45,586 nucleotides of DNA from Clostridia bacterium (GCA_017451915.1 JAFTNJ010000018.1:1-45586); one strand, 5' to 3'. Positions 22,191 to 31,227 are shown, counted from the first letter of the stretch. Translations and numbers: made by a program. Notes: generated by a model not told the origin, from the sequence alone.

Positions 22191-23378
22191 TTATTGGTAG
22201 CTCTCCATCAGCTTTTGGAAGGCCGGGAGGGCGTTTTGAATCTGCTCTGTGCTGACACAGTAAGCAATGCGGACAAATCCGGGAGTGCCAAAGTCGTCGG
22301 CAGGCACCAGGAGCAGCTCCTGCTCTCTTGCCTTGAGGCAGAATGCATTGGCATCGGCCTCGGGGGATTTGACGAACAAATAAAAGGCACCGTCGGGATA
22401 AATACAGGTATATCCGTACGCGGTCAGAGCGTTGTAAAGCAGGTCCCGATTGGTCTTATACACCGAAGTATCGGCGGTCTTGCCAAGGCACTTGACCACG
22501 ACCCGTTGCATCATGCTGGGGGCGCAAACGTAGCCCAGGGCACGGCCCGCGCCGCAAACCGCGGCGTAGACGCGTCGCTCGTCCTCCAGCTTGTTGGAAA
22601 GCGCGATGTAACCAATGCGCTCACCCGGCAGGGAGAGGGACTTACTGAAGGAATAGCAGATCACGGTATTGTCGTAGTAGTTGACCAGGAAGGGCACTTC
22701 CTTGCCATCGTAAACCAATTCGCGGTAGGGTTCATCCGAGATCAGATAGATGGGATGGCCGTACTCCTTGGATTTCTTCTCCATGAGGGCGCAGGCCGCC
22801 TTCAGCTTCTCGGGGGTAAAGACCACACCCGAGGGGTTGTTGGGAGAGTTGACGATCACCGCCTTGGTATTGGGGGTAATGGCCTTTTCAAAGGCCTCCA
22901 GGTCGATCTGGAAGTCGGCGGGATCCGACGCCACGGGAACCAATCTGCCTCCTGCCGCCTCCACAAACACCCGATACTCGGGGAAGAAGGGGGTGAAGGT
23001 GATATATTCGTCCGCCGAAGAAGCGTTCAACGCCTTGAGAATGATGCACAGGGACGCCGCGGCTCCGCAGGTCATGTAAATGCTGTCGGGGCTGATATTG
23101 GTGGCGTATCTTGCATTGAGATCGGCGGCAATGGCACGGCGCACTCCCGCGTCGCCCTGGGCCGAGGTGTAGCCGTGGAGGGCGATGGGATCGCTGTTCT
23201 TTACCAGATCCAAAATCGCCTCCTCTACCTCCCGGGGAGCGGGCACCGAAGGATTGCCCAGACTGAAATCAAAGACCTTATCGGCTCCGATCTCGGCGCG
23301 GCGGCGATTGCCGTACTCAAAGATCTCACGAATGACCGAGCGGCGACTGCCCAGGCCGTACATGGTTTCATTTATCAT
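22191..23378 (-). CDS. PLP-dependent aminotransferase, last gene of the ior operon
   Basis: A 395-residue fold-type I aminotransferase. Seen: FDFSLGNPSVPAPREVEEAI, HGYTSAQGDAGVRRAIA, VNSPNNPSGVVF, LISDEPYRELVY and the Schiff-base lysine in CYSFSKSLSLPGERIGY, ending with FVRIAYCVST. It could turn arylpyruvates into aromatic amino acids or the reverse. Its place at the end of a unit with iorAB and paaK ties it to arylpyruvate chemistry by inference. It starts 29 bases after the ACT protein gene; the ribosome site AAAGGA is rather far (13 bases). It is distinct from the Lrp-linked aminotransferase at 14861. Confidence 0.88.
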   Translation of the reverse strand: MINETMYGLGSRRSVIREIFEYGNRRRAEIGADKVFDFSLGNPSVPAPREVEEAILDLVKNSDPIALHGYTSAQGDAGVRRAIAADLNARYATNISPDSIYMTCGAAASLCIILKALNASSADEYITFTPFFPEYRVFVEAAGGRLVPVASDPADFQIDLEAFEKAITPNTKAVIVNSPNNPSGVVFTPEKLKAACALMEKKSKEYGHPIYLISDEPYRELVYDGKEVPFLVNYYDNTVICYSFSKSLSLPGERIGYIALSNKLEDERRVYAAVCGAGRALGYVCAPSMMQRVVVKCLGKTADTSVYKTNRDLLYNALTAYGYTCIYPDGAFYLFVKSPEADANAFCLKAREQELLLVPADDFGTPGFVRIAYCVSTEQIQNALPAFQKLMESYQ

Positions 23379-23407
23379 GGTTGTTGTGTGGTCCTTTCGG
23401 AATAAAA

Positions 23408-23839
23408 TTACTTCTTGCGAATGTCGGACTCGGCAAGAATGGAAACGCCTGCGGCCCGGAGGGTCTCCAGGGCCTTTTGGTTATCGTCGGTACGCAGCAC
23501 CGCCATGGCGTGCTTCTCGTTCTCACCCACAAAGGAGTACATATACTCAATGGCGTGACCGCCGGCATCCAGTGCCGACAGCGCCTTGGCCAGGCCGCCG
23601 GGGGTATCGTCCACGGCAAGACCCAGAACCTGATTGACCTTGACCACAACGCCGTGATCGGTCAGGATCTGCTCGGCCTTTTCCTCGTCGTCCACGATCA
23701 GTCTCAAAATACCAAAGTCGGTGGAATCCGCCAGGGACAGGGCGCAAATATCAATATTGTTGTTTCCAAGCTCCGTCAGGATCTCGGCAAGGCCGCCCTT
23801 CTTGTTCTCCACAAAAATGGAAAGCTGTCTGATAAACAT
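23408..23839 (-). CDS. Tandem ACT domain protein
   Basis: A 143-residue protein made of two ACT domains and nothing else: residues 1-70 (FIRQLSIFVENKKGGLAEIL and following) and 71-140 (QVLGLAVDDTPGGLAKALSA and following). ACT domains bind amino acids. Genes of this kind often lie next to paaK and iorAB in Firmicutes, so it is probably the amino-acid-sensing partner of this pathway; the mechanism is not known. The start has GAGAGGAACC. Spacing to neighbours is 23 and 29 bases. Confidence 0.88.
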   Translation of the reverse strand: MFIRQLSIFVENKKGGLAEILTELGNNNIDICALSLADSTDFGILRLIVDDEEKAEQILTDHGVVVKVNQVLGLAVDDTPGGLAKALSALDAGGHAIEYMYSFVGENEKHAMAVLRTDDNQKALETLRAAGVSILAESDIRKK

Positions 23840-23862
23840 ATGGGTTCCTCTCTTTCTTCGGA

Positions 23863-25182
23863 TTATTTCTTGTAAAGATTACGGTTATCGATGATTCGCT
23901 TTGCCTTTCCTTCGCTACGCACAATCGACTTGGGGTTCACCAGATGCACCTTGGCACCCAGACCCAACACGTTGCGGAGCTCGCCAACAATGCGCTTTTC
24001 CACCTTCTCGATGGACTTGATATCGTCGGCAAAGAGCTCGGGGCTCATCTCCACGTTGATGTCCAGAGTGTCGGTGTTGTTCTCTCTGCCCACCACGATC
24101 TGGTAGTTGGGGGTCACCGCGCCACCGATCTTGAGGAGGACCTCCTCGATCTGGGAGGGGAATACGTTCACGCCGCGAATAATGAGCATATCGTCGCTGC
24201 GTCCCGCGGGCTTGCCCATACGAATGTGGGTACGTCCGCAAGCGCAGGGCTCGGGATTGAGGGTACAAATGTCACGGGTACGGTAGCGGATCACCGGGAA
24301 GCCCTGCTTGGTGATGGTGGTAAAGACCAGCTCGCCCTGCTCACCGTAGGGCAGAACCTCGCCGGTATCGGGATCAATGATCTCGGCAATAAAGTGGTCC
24401 TCGCAAATGTGCATACCGGCCTGGCACTCGCACTCGTAGGAAACGCCGGGGCCCATGATCTCGGAAAGTCCGTAAATATCGTAAGCCTTGATGTTGAGCT
24501 TTTCCTCAATGGCGGCTCTCATATCCTCGGTCCAGGGCTCGGCACCAAAAATGCCTGCCTTAAGGGAGAGCTTTTCCTTCACGCCTGCCTCTTCCACGGC
24601 TTCTCCAAGATAAAGGGCGTAGGAAGGCGTGCAGCAGAGAACGGTAGAACCAAAGTCCACCATGGTTTGCACCTGGCGGGCGGTATTGCCCGAGGAGGTG
24701 GGAACCACCGTGGCACCGATGCGGGTGGCACCGTCGTGAGCGCCAAGACCGCCGGTAAAGAGGCCGTAACCGTAGGAAACCTGCACCACGTCCTTGTTGG
24801 ATCCGCCAATGGCGCGGATCATTCTTGCCACACAGTCGGCCCACATTTCAATATCCGACTCGGTGTAGCCTACCACGATCTGCTTACCCGTGGTACCGCT
24901 GGAGGCGTGGATACGCACAATGTTCTCCAGAGGCTCGGCAAACAGGCCGTAGGGATATTCGTCCCGCAGGTCGCTCTTATAGGCAAAGGGGAGCTTGTGC
25001 AGATCCTCCACACCGTGAATGTCCGAGGGCACGAGGCCCTTCTCATCCATTCGCTTGCGGAACAGCGGAACTCTTTCATACATTCTCGCAACCTGCGCCA
25101 CGAGTCTCTCGCTTTGCAGCTTCTTCAGCTCCTCGCGGGGCATGGTTTCAATTTCGGGCTGATGCATAGGATAACTTGCCAT
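23863..25182 (-). CDS. paaK: Phenylacetate-CoA ligase family enzyme
   Basis: A 439-residue adenylate-forming ligase of PaaK length. It activates phenylacetate or a related arylacetate with ATP and CoA. Seen: [20 protein letters not shown] (P-loop-like ATP motif), [57 protein letters not shown], and [20 protein letters not shown] in the C-terminal domain. The start at 25182 ([12 protein letters not shown]) has AAAGGAAG upstream; the longer TTG start lies on that site. Its neighbour iorAB makes or uses arylacetyl-CoA, so the two act on the same intermediate. Confidence 0.92.
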   Translation of the reverse strand: MASYPMHQPEIETMPREELKKLQSERLVAQVARMYERVPLFRKRMDEKGLVPSDIHGVEDLHKLPFAYKSDLRDEYPYGLFAEPLENIVRIHASSGTTGKQIVVGYTESDIEMWADCVARMIRAIGGSNKDVVQVSYGYGLFTGGLGAHDGATRIGATVVPTSSGNTARQVQTMVDFGSTVLCCTPSYALYLGEAVEEAGVKEKLSLKAGIFGAEPWTEDMRAAIEEKLNIKAYDIYGLSEIMGPGVSYECECQAGMHICEDHFIAEIIDPDTGEVLPYGEQGELVFTTITKQGFPVIRYRTRDICTLNPEPCACGRTHIRMGKPAGRSDDMLIIRGVNVFPSQIEEVLLKIGGAVTPNYQIVVGRENNTDTLDINVEMSPELFADDIKSIEKVEKRIVGELRNVLGLGAKVHLVNPKSIVRSEGKAKRIIDNRNLYKK

Positions 25183-25211
25183 TTGGGAAACACTTCCTTT
25201 CAAAAATCAAA

Positions 25212-25781
25212 TCAAATTAAATGGTAGCCCGCGTCAAAGGCCTTGAGATTGACCTCCAGAGCCTTGGGCGGAACCGTAGCTTTAATCGTCTCGATCCAGG
25301 TGTCATAAGGGATTTCGGTATTCTTTGCCATGACGCCGATGAGAACCACGTTGACTACACGCACGTTCCCCAGCTCGTTGGCAATGGCAAGGGCGTCCAC
25401 CTCGCAGAGGTCAGCGGCCGCCGCGATCTTTTCGGAGAGCCCCTCGGGATACTTGGCCGCGCCGATGATCACCGGCATGGGGGCGGTCTCCTGGGCGTTC
25501 ATGATCATCTTACCGCCCTTTTTGAGGTACGGAAGATAACGGTACGCCTCCAATTTTTCAAAGGCAAGAATGATATCGGCCTCGCCCATATCAATGATGG
25601 GAGAGTAAACCTTCTCACCAAATTTTACGTAAGTAACCACGCTGCCGCCGCGCTGGCTCATGCCGTGCACCTCGGAAAGCTTGACGTCATAGCCCTGAGA
25701 AATAATGGCGTTGCCTAAGATTCGGCTGGCCAACAGAGTTCCCTGTCCACCCACGCCAACGATCATAATATTCTTGGTCAT
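25212..25781 (-). CDS. iorB: Indolepyruvate:ferredoxin oxidoreductase, beta subunit
   Basis: A 189-residue subunit of the IOR complex. The N terminus has the gamma-domain pattern IMIVGVGGQGTLLASRILGN, then SEVHGMSQRGGSVVTYVKFG and EKVYSPIIDMGEADIILAFE, all highly typical of IorB. With IorA it converts arylpyruvates plus CoA to arylacyl-CoA and CO2 with ferredoxin as electron acceptor, or the reverse. It starts 3 bases after the iorA stop with GGAGG inside the iorA end, so the subunits are translationally linked. Confidence 0.95.
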   Translation of the reverse strand: MTKNIMIVGVGGQGTLLASRILGNAIISQGYDVKLSEVHGMSQRGGSVVTYVKFGEKVYSPIIDMGEADIILAFEKLEAYRYLPYLKKGGKMIMNAQETAPMPVIIGAAKYPEGLSEKIAAAADLCEVDALAIANELGNVRVVNVVLIGVMAKNTEIPYDTWIETIKATVPPKALEVNLKAFDAGYHLI

Positions 25782-25784
25782 GAC

Positions 25785-27542
25785 TCAAACCTCCTTCTTT
25801 TCGATGGCACCAAAGGGACACAAATTGGTGCAAAGACCACAGCCGTTGCATTGGGTGGCATCGATCTTCACGGTACTGCCGTCCTCGCAAAGGGAGATGG
25901 CGGGACATCCAAGCTTCATACAAAGCTTGCACTTCTTGCATTTCTCGCTGTTGATCTCACATCTGCCGCTATACTTGAAGCGCTTGAGCAGAGCGCAGGG
26001 ACGCTGGGCAATGATCACCGAGGGCGCTTCCCTCTCCACTTCTTCCTTTACAACCTTCTCAAAGGTCTTCAGGTCAAAGGGATCGGCCACAACCACGTGC
26101 TCCACGCCAATGGCCTTGCAAAGAGCCAAGAGGTTGACCTGTCTTGTCTCCTCGCCCCGAATGGTATAGCCCGTGGTGGGGTTTTCCTGATGACCGGTCA
26201 TACCCGTAATAGAGTTATCCAAAATGATGACGGTATTGTTGCCCTTGTTGTAAACGATGTCAATCAGCCCCGTAATACCCGAGTGCATAAAGGTGGAGTC
26301 ACCAATGACCGACACCAGCTTCTTGTTGAATTCCTGGCCTCTGGCCTTGGCCATACCCATGGCCGCCGAAACCGACGCGCCCATGCAGATGGTGGTATCC
26401 ACCGACATCAAGGGAGCAACCGCGCCCAGGGTGTAGCATCCAATGTCACCCGAAACGGTAAGTCCCAGCTTTTTGAGGACGTAGAAGGTGCCTCTGTGGG
26501 GGCATCCCGCACACATGACGGGAGGACGGACGGGAATGGTCTCCTCCATGGCAAAATGCTCTGCCGCATCCTCCCCAAAGATGGCCTTTTTGATCATGGT
26601 GGGGGTGTATTCCCCGAGAAGGGTAAAGGCCTCCTTGCCAACCAGGTTGGAAACGCCAATGGCACGGCAATGCTCCTCTACGAAGGGATCCAGCTCCTCC
26701 AGAACGTAGACCTTTTCGTACTTGGCGGCAAAATCCCGAATGAGCTTGGTGGGCAGAGGATAGGACATTCCCAACTTGAGGTAGCCGACACGATCACCCA
26801 AAGCTTCTTTGGCGTAGAGATAGGTGGTACCTCCGGCAATGACGCCGATCTTGGCATCCGCAGTATGCTCCACGGTATTGAAGGGGCAATTCTCGGCGTA
26901 TTCCGCCAGCGCCGCTTGACGCGCCTCCACGGTTACGTGACGTCCCTTGGCATTGGCGGGCATCATCACGTATTTTCCAATGTTCTTTTCATAGGGCTTG
27001 AGCGCGACCTCTTCCCGCTCGCAGATCTCCACCAACCCTTGGGAATGGGACACACGGGTGGAAAGACGGATCATCATGGGAAGGTCGTACTCCTCGGACA
27101 GAGCAAAGGCTGCCTTGGTAAATTCCTTGCACTCCGAGGAATCGGAAGGCTCCAGCATACAAAGCTTTGCTGCTTTGGCGTAGTGTCTGGAATCCTGCTC
27201 GTTTTGCGAGGAATGCATTCCGGGGTCGTCGGCAACGCAGATGACCAGTCCCCCGTTGACGCCGGTATAGGCCGCCGTAAAGACGGGATCGGCCATGACG
27301 TTCAGTCCCACGTGCTTACAGCAGGTCATGGAGCGACCGCCGGCAATGGAGGCGCCAATGGCAACCTCGCAGGCCACCTTTTCGTTGGGTGCCCACTCGG
27401 CGTAGACCTCCTTTGCGTCGTAGGTGGCAATGGCCTCGGTGATCTCGGTACTGGGGGTACCGGGATAGGAGGAAACCACCTTTACCCCTGCCTCATAAGC
27501 ACCACGCGCCACGGCATGGTTTCCAAGCAATAATTTTTTCAT
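25785..27542 (-). CDS. iorA: Indolepyruvate:ferredoxin oxidoreductase, alpha subunit
   Basis: A 585-residue thiamine-diphosphate enzyme of normal IorA length. Order: pyrimidine-binding domain at the N terminus (LLGNHAVARGAYEAGVKVVS, YPGTPSTEITE), a central part, then the TPP-binding half (CAGCPHRGTFYVL, SGDIGCYTLGAVAPL, IGDSTFMHSGITGLIDIVYN, NSITGMTGHQENP), and two C-terminal [4Fe-4S] clusters (CKKCKLCMKLGCP and CNGCGLCTNLCP). It acts in the anaerobic cytoplasm with reduced or oxidised ferredoxin. It lies 24 bases after the acyl-CoA synthetase gene. Confidence 0.95.
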   Translation of the reverse strand: MKKLLLGNHAVARGAYEAGVKVVSSYPGTPSTEITEAIATYDAKEVYAEWAPNEKVACEVAIGASIAGGRSMTCCKHVGLNVMADPVFTAAYTGVNGGLVICVADDPGMHSSQNEQDSRHYAKAAKLCMLEPSDSSECKEFTKAAFALSEEYDLPMMIRLSTRVSHSQGLVEICEREEVALKPYEKNIGKYVMMPANAKGRHVTVEARQAALAEYAENCPFNTVEHTADAKIGVIAGGTTYLYAKEALGDRVGYLKLGMSYPLPTKLIRDFAAKYEKVYVLEELDPFVEEHCRAIGVSNLVGKEAFTLLGEYTPTMIKKAIFGEDAAEHFAMEETIPVRPPVMCAGCPHRGTFYVLKKLGLTVSGDIGCYTLGAVAPLMSVDTTICMGASVSAAMGMAKARGQEFNKKLVSVIGDSTFMHSGITGLIDIVYNKGNNTVIILDNSITGMTGHQENPTTGYTIRGEETRQVNLLALCKAIGVEHVVVADPFDLKTFEKVVKEEVEREAPSVIIAQRPCALLKRFKYSGRCEINSEKCKKCKLCMKLGCPAISLCEDGSTVKIDATQCNGCGLCTNLCPFGAIEKKEV

Positions 27543-27566
27543 AAAATTTATGTACCTTTCTTTCTC

Positions 27567-29207
27567 TTACTCTTCGATCTGCTGCGCAACCACGCTATCG
27601 CCGGCGTACAGCTTGCGAAGCTTGGGCTTTTCGATCTTGCCGGTGGGGTTTCTCGGAACCTCGGCAAAAATAAACTTGTGAGGACGCTTGTAGCGGGGCA
27701 AGCCAAAGCAGAAGTCCCGCATCTCCTCCTCGCCAAGGGAATAGCCCTCCTTGGCCTCGATGATGGCCGCGGCGATCTCTCCGAGACGTTTGTCGCGGAT
27801 GCCAATGACCGCTACGTCCTTGACGGCGTTGTGCTTGCGGATGTAATCCTCGATCTGCACGGGATAGATGTTCTCACCGCCCGAGATGATCACGTCCTTT
27901 TTGCGGTCGACCAGGTAGATAAATCCATCCTCGTCCTCCTTGGCCATGTCTCCCGTATAGAGCCATCCGTCCTCGGAAAGCACCTCACGGGTCGCCTTTT
28001 CGTCGTTGTAATAGCAAAGCATTACGCCGGGACCCTTCACGGCAAGCTCGCCCACGTCGCCCTTTTCCACTTCCTTATGCTCGGTATTCAGGATCTTGAC
28101 CTCCCAGCCAAAGCCGGCCTTACCGATGGCACCCACCTTGTGGGGGTTCTCTACGCCCAGATGCACGCATCCGGGGCCAATGGACTCACTCAAACCGTAG
28201 TTGGTATCGTACTGATGATTGGGGAAATGCTCGAACCAGCGCTTGATCAGGCTGGGGGGAACCGGTTGCGCGCCGATGTGCATCAAACGCCACTGGGAAA
28301 GCTCGTAACGGTCGGGATCCACGTCCCCACGGTCAATGGCGTCCAGCAGATCCTGCGCCCACGGCACCAAGAGCCAGACGATGGTGCATTTCTCCTCGCT
28401 GACCGCCTTGAGGATCCACTCGGGCTTTACACCCTTGAGGAGCACGGCGCGTCCGCCCGAAATCAGGGAGCCGAACCAGTGCATCTTGGCACCCGTGTGA
28501 TACAGGGGCGGGATGCAGAGGAAAACGTCATCCTTGGTCTGTCCGTGGTGCATCTGCTCCACGCGGCAGGAGTGTACCAACGCCTCGTGGGCGTGAAGGA
28601 TGGCCTTGGGGAAGCCGGTGGTTCCCGAAGAGAAATAGATCGCGGCGTAGTCCTGCTCATTCAGCTCAATGGCGGGATCCCGGGAGGTACAGTAGGTCAC
28701 CAGCTTATCGTAGCTCTCGGCAAAGCGGGGGCAATCGGCACCCACGTAGAAGTTGGCCTTGATCCGAGGCATACGGTCACAGATCTCCTCCACACGTCCG
28801 ATGAATTCGGGGCCAAAAACCAGCATGGAGGCATCGGAAAGATTGAGACAGTAACGAATCTCCTCCGAGGTATAACGGTAGTTGAGGGGAACCGCAAGAG
28901 CACCGGTCTTGAGGATACCAAAATATACGGGGAGCCACTCCAGGCAGTTCATGAGCAGAATAGCGATCTTATCCCCTTTTTGCACACCGCGGGAAAGCAG
29001 CAGATTGGCAAAGCGGTTGGCCCGCTTGTCAAATTCCTCCCAGGTCATCTCGGTACGGACCGCTCCGTTGTTGGGATCCGACTCGATGAGGGAAAATTCC
29101 TTCCAGGTAATGCGTTGGTTGGTCTGCGCCTGGGGATTGATCTCCACCAAAGCCACCTCGTTGGGGGTTTCTTTTGCGTTTCGTCTTAAAAAATCGGCAA
29201 TGGTCAT
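27567..29207 (-). CDS. Acyl-CoA synthetase (AMP-forming)
   Basis: A 546-residue ANL superfamily ligase. Seen: IYFSSGTTGFPKAILHAHEA (ATP-binding A3-like motif), NYGLSESIGPGC, GWLYTGDMAKEDEDGFIYLV and DRKKDVIISGGENIYPVQIE, ending with PRNPTGKIEKPKLRKL that holds the catalytic lysine. It joins a carboxylic acid to CoA through an acyl-adenylate. Neighbourhood suggests an aryl or branched acid, complementary to the PaaK ligase. It is first behind the internal promoter at 29250-29278; the ribosome site is weak (AGAAAGAGAA). Confidence 0.88.
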   Translation of the reverse strand: MTIADFLRRNAKETPNEVALVEINPQAQTNQRITWKEFSLIESDPNNGAVRTEMTWEEFDKRANRFANLLLSRGVQKGDKIAILLMNCLEWLPVYFGILKTGALAVPLNYRYTSEEIRYCLNLSDASMLVFGPEFIGRVEEICDRMPRIKANFYVGADCPRFAESYDKLVTYCTSRDPAIELNEQDYAAIYFSSGTTGFPKAILHAHEALVHSCRVEQMHHGQTKDDVFLCIPPLYHTGAKMHWFGSLISGGRAVLLKGVKPEWILKAVSEEKCTIVWLLVPWAQDLLDAIDRGDVDPDRYELSQWRLMHIGAQPVPPSLIKRWFEHFPNHQYDTNYGLSESIGPGCVHLGVENPHKVGAIGKAGFGWEVKILNTEHKEVEKGDVGELAVKGPGVMLCYYNDEKATREVLSEDGWLYTGDMAKEDEDGFIYLVDRKKDVIISGGENIYPVQIEDYIRKHNAVKDVAVIGIRDKRLGEIAAAIIEAKEGYSLGEEEMRDFCFGLPRYKRPHKFIFAEVPRNPTGKIEKPKLRKLYAGDSVVAQQIEE

Positions 29208-29249
29208 TTTGATGATTCTCTTTCTTTTTCTATCAACTTGTATTTATCT

Positions 29250-29278
29250 ATTATACCTCTGTTCGGAGGATCTGTCAA
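29250..29278 (-). promoter_or_regulatory. Exact-consensus internal promoter for the ior genes
   Basis: Minus strand TTGACA (29273-29278), 17 bases, TATAAT (29250-29255). The -35 box contains the TGA stop of the symporter gene. It can supply transcripts of the synthetase-ior-paaK-ACT-aminotransferase genes that do not pass the T-box. Confidence 0.88.
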
Positions 29279-30786
29279 TCGTTTTTTGCTTCTTTCAGGG
29301 AAGAAAATGCGTCGTTTACCTCATCCACATTCTTTACGGGGGTCAGGAGGCTGACCACGGGAACGATCACCAGTCCCGCCAGCATCACAAAGGCACCGCA
29401 GTTAATAGGAGATGCCAGCCATGCGGGGAAAAGGCCGGGAACGAAGGTGTTGAGCAGCATAACGATCACGCCAAAGCCAAAGGAGGCCCAAACCGACGCG
29501 GGGGAGGTACGCTTCCAGTACAGGCCGTACAGGAAGGGCGCCAGGAAGGCACCCGCCAGAGCACCCCAGGAGAGTCCCATGAGCTGGGCGATAAAGGCAA
29601 AGCCGTACTTGTACTGCAGAATAGCGATCACCGAGGATACGGCCACAAAGAAGACCACCAGCACGCGCATGATCAGCACCTGCTTTTTCTCCTTCATTTC
29701 CCGATTCCGCTTAATGAGATCCAGGGTCAGGGTCGAGCTGGAGGTAAGCACCAGGGAGGACAGGGTGGACATGGAGGCCGACAGCACCAGAACCACGATC
29801 ACGGCAATGAGCACGTTGGGGAGTCCCTCCAGCATCTTGGGGATAATGGCGTCGTAGATCACCTTGCCGTTGGCACCTACGGGAGCCTCGTACAAGCGTC
29901 CAAAGCCGCCCAGGAAGTAGCAGCCGCCGGCCACGATCAGAGCAAACACCGTGGAAACGATGGCACCCTTCTTAATGGCCTGGGTGTTTTTGATGGCGTA
30001 GAATTTGCCAACCATCTGGGGCAGGCCCCAGGTACCGAGAGAGGTAAGAATAATTACGGCAATCAGATTGAAGGGATCGGGACCGAGAATGGCGGTAAAG
30101 CTACCTGCGGGTGCGTTTTCGGCAGGCGCGCTGATCTGGGACATGGCATCAAAGGCCTCGGCAAAGCCACCGTTGCTGTTGACCACGGCCAGCACCACCG
30201 CAACAATACCCACCAGCATAATGATGCCCTGGAGGAAGTCGTTGACGGCCGTCGCCATATATCCTCCGGCCACCACGTAAATGCAGGTCAGCACGGCCAT
30301 TGCAAGGATGCAAACGGAATAATCAATGCTGAACGCCATGGCGAACAGACGGGAAAGTCCGTTGTAAAGGGAGGCGGTGTAAGGAATCAGGAAGATGAAT
30401 ACGATCAACGCCGCGGCGATCTTGAGCGCCTCGGAGCGATACCGCTTTCCAAAGAAATCCGGCATGGTAGAGCTCTTGTAGTACTGGGTCATGGAGCGTG
30501 TGCGCGCACCGAGAACGATCCAGGCAAGGAGAGAGCCCAGGATGGCGTTTCCAATACCGATCCAGGTAGAGGCAAGGCCAAAGCGCCAGCCAAACTGTCC
30601 GGCATAGCCAATAAAGATAACGGCCGAGAAATAGGAGGTTCCGTAGGCAAAGGCGGTAAGCCAGGGACCAACGGCACGTCCACCGAGAACAAAGCTATCC
30701 ACGTTGGTGGAATGCTTGCGGCAGATCACACCGATGGCAATAGTAGAGCCAACGAAAAGCACGAGAAGCAGGATTTTGATCAACAT
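29275..30786 (-). CDS. Sodium:solute symporter (SSS family)
   Basis: A 503-residue membrane protein with about 13 hydrophobic segments. Family wording: ADF-like NVDSFVLGGRAVGPWLTAFA, YFSAVIFIGYAGQFGWRFGL, MTQYYKSSTMPDFFGKRYRS, CIYVVAGGYMATAVNDFLQG and LVLSASMSTLSSLVLTSSST with the sodium-site serines. SSS proteins import proline, pantothenate, carboxylates or sugars with sodium. Behind a T-box and ahead of arylacetate-activating genes, uptake of an aromatic acid or amino acid is the likely role (inference). The start follows AAAGGAAAAC. Confidence 0.92.
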   Translation of the reverse strand: MLIKILLLVLFVGSTIAIGVICRKHSTNVDSFVLGGRAVGPWLTAFAYGTSYFSAVIFIGYAGQFGWRFGLASTWIGIGNAILGSLLAWIVLGARTRSMTQYYKSSTMPDFFGKRYRSEALKIAAALIVFIFLIPYTASLYNGLSRLFAMAFSIDYSVCILAMAVLTCIYVVAGGYMATAVNDFLQGIIMLVGIVAVVLAVVNSNGGFAEAFDAMSQISAPAENAPAGSFTAILGPDPFNLIAVIILTSLGTWGLPQMVGKFYAIKNTQAIKKGAIVSTVFALIVAGGCYFLGGFGRLYEAPVGANGKVIYDAIIPKMLEGLPNVLIAVIVVLVLSASMSTLSSLVLTSSSTLTLDLIKRNREMKEKKQVLIMRVLVVFFVAVSSVIAILQYKYGFAFIAQLMGLSWGALAGAFLAPFLYGLYWKRTSPASVWASFGFGVIVMLLNTFVPGLFPAWLASPINCGAFVMLAGLVIVPVVSLLTPVKNVDEVNDAFSSLKEAKND

Positions 30787-30842
30787 AACTGTTTTCCTTT
30801 CTTTTTTTGGGTCGCTGCCCGATTTTTGGGAATCGGAGGAAC

Positions 30843-31192
30843 AAAAAAAGCCCTCCGTAAAACAGAGGACGGGATATGAACATCTCGTGATACCACCTCA
30901 ATTCGCCATATCCTCACGAACATGGCCTCATAGGGTACGATGATACCCTTGCGCGATAACGGGCGCGCCCGTTGCACTCTACTGGGTGGGTCTCCCCACG
31001 GTTCGGTACACAACTCGCAAAATGTATTCCCCCGTTCCGCTTCTCTGTCTTTCACCGGCCGACAGCTCTCTGTGCAAGGTAGGCGCGAGGTACTTCTTTT
31101 TGGTCACCGTCTTTGTTTGCGTTGAAGTCGCAAATAAGGTCGCTCTCCGAATCGCACCCCTACGCACAAGAGGCAACGCCACGAAAAACGAT
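30843..31192 (-). ncRNA. T-box riboswitch leader, probably tyrosine-specific
   Basis: Minus-strand leader of about 350 bases. The T-box sequence is at 30884-30903 (AATTGAGGTGGTATCACGAG). Antiterminator arms GGATATG/CATATCC lie at 30907-30913 and 30872-30878. The terminator pairs GTCCTCTG with CGGAGGGC (30850-30870) before seven T residues (30843-30849). A Stem III-like hairpin AGGGTA/TACCCT is at 30932-30949 and a palindrome AACGGGCGCGCCCGTT at 30958-30973. Stem I has AGAGAG, a CTGTC/GACAG distal helix (31045-31065) with GGTGAAA in the loop, and a lower GCGAG/CTCGC helix. The UGGU of the T-box needs a tRNA with discriminator A. A UAC codon at 31024-31026 is the candidate specifier. Confidence 0.88.
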
Positions 31193-31198
31193 ATCATT

Positions 31199-31227
31199 AT
31201 TATACCACGTTCGTCTTTTTTCGTCAA
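31199..31227 (-). promoter_or_regulatory. Sigma-A promoter of the T-box operon
   Basis: Minus strand TTGACG (31222-31227), 17 bases, TATAAT (31199-31204). The expected transcription start near 31192 gives a leader of about 400 bases before the symporter. Confidence 0.88.

Noticed and set aside
28882-30879. 665-residue plus-strand frame opposite the symporter
   Set aside because: His/Gly/Asn-rich shadow of the real minus-strand gene, with no plausible domain.
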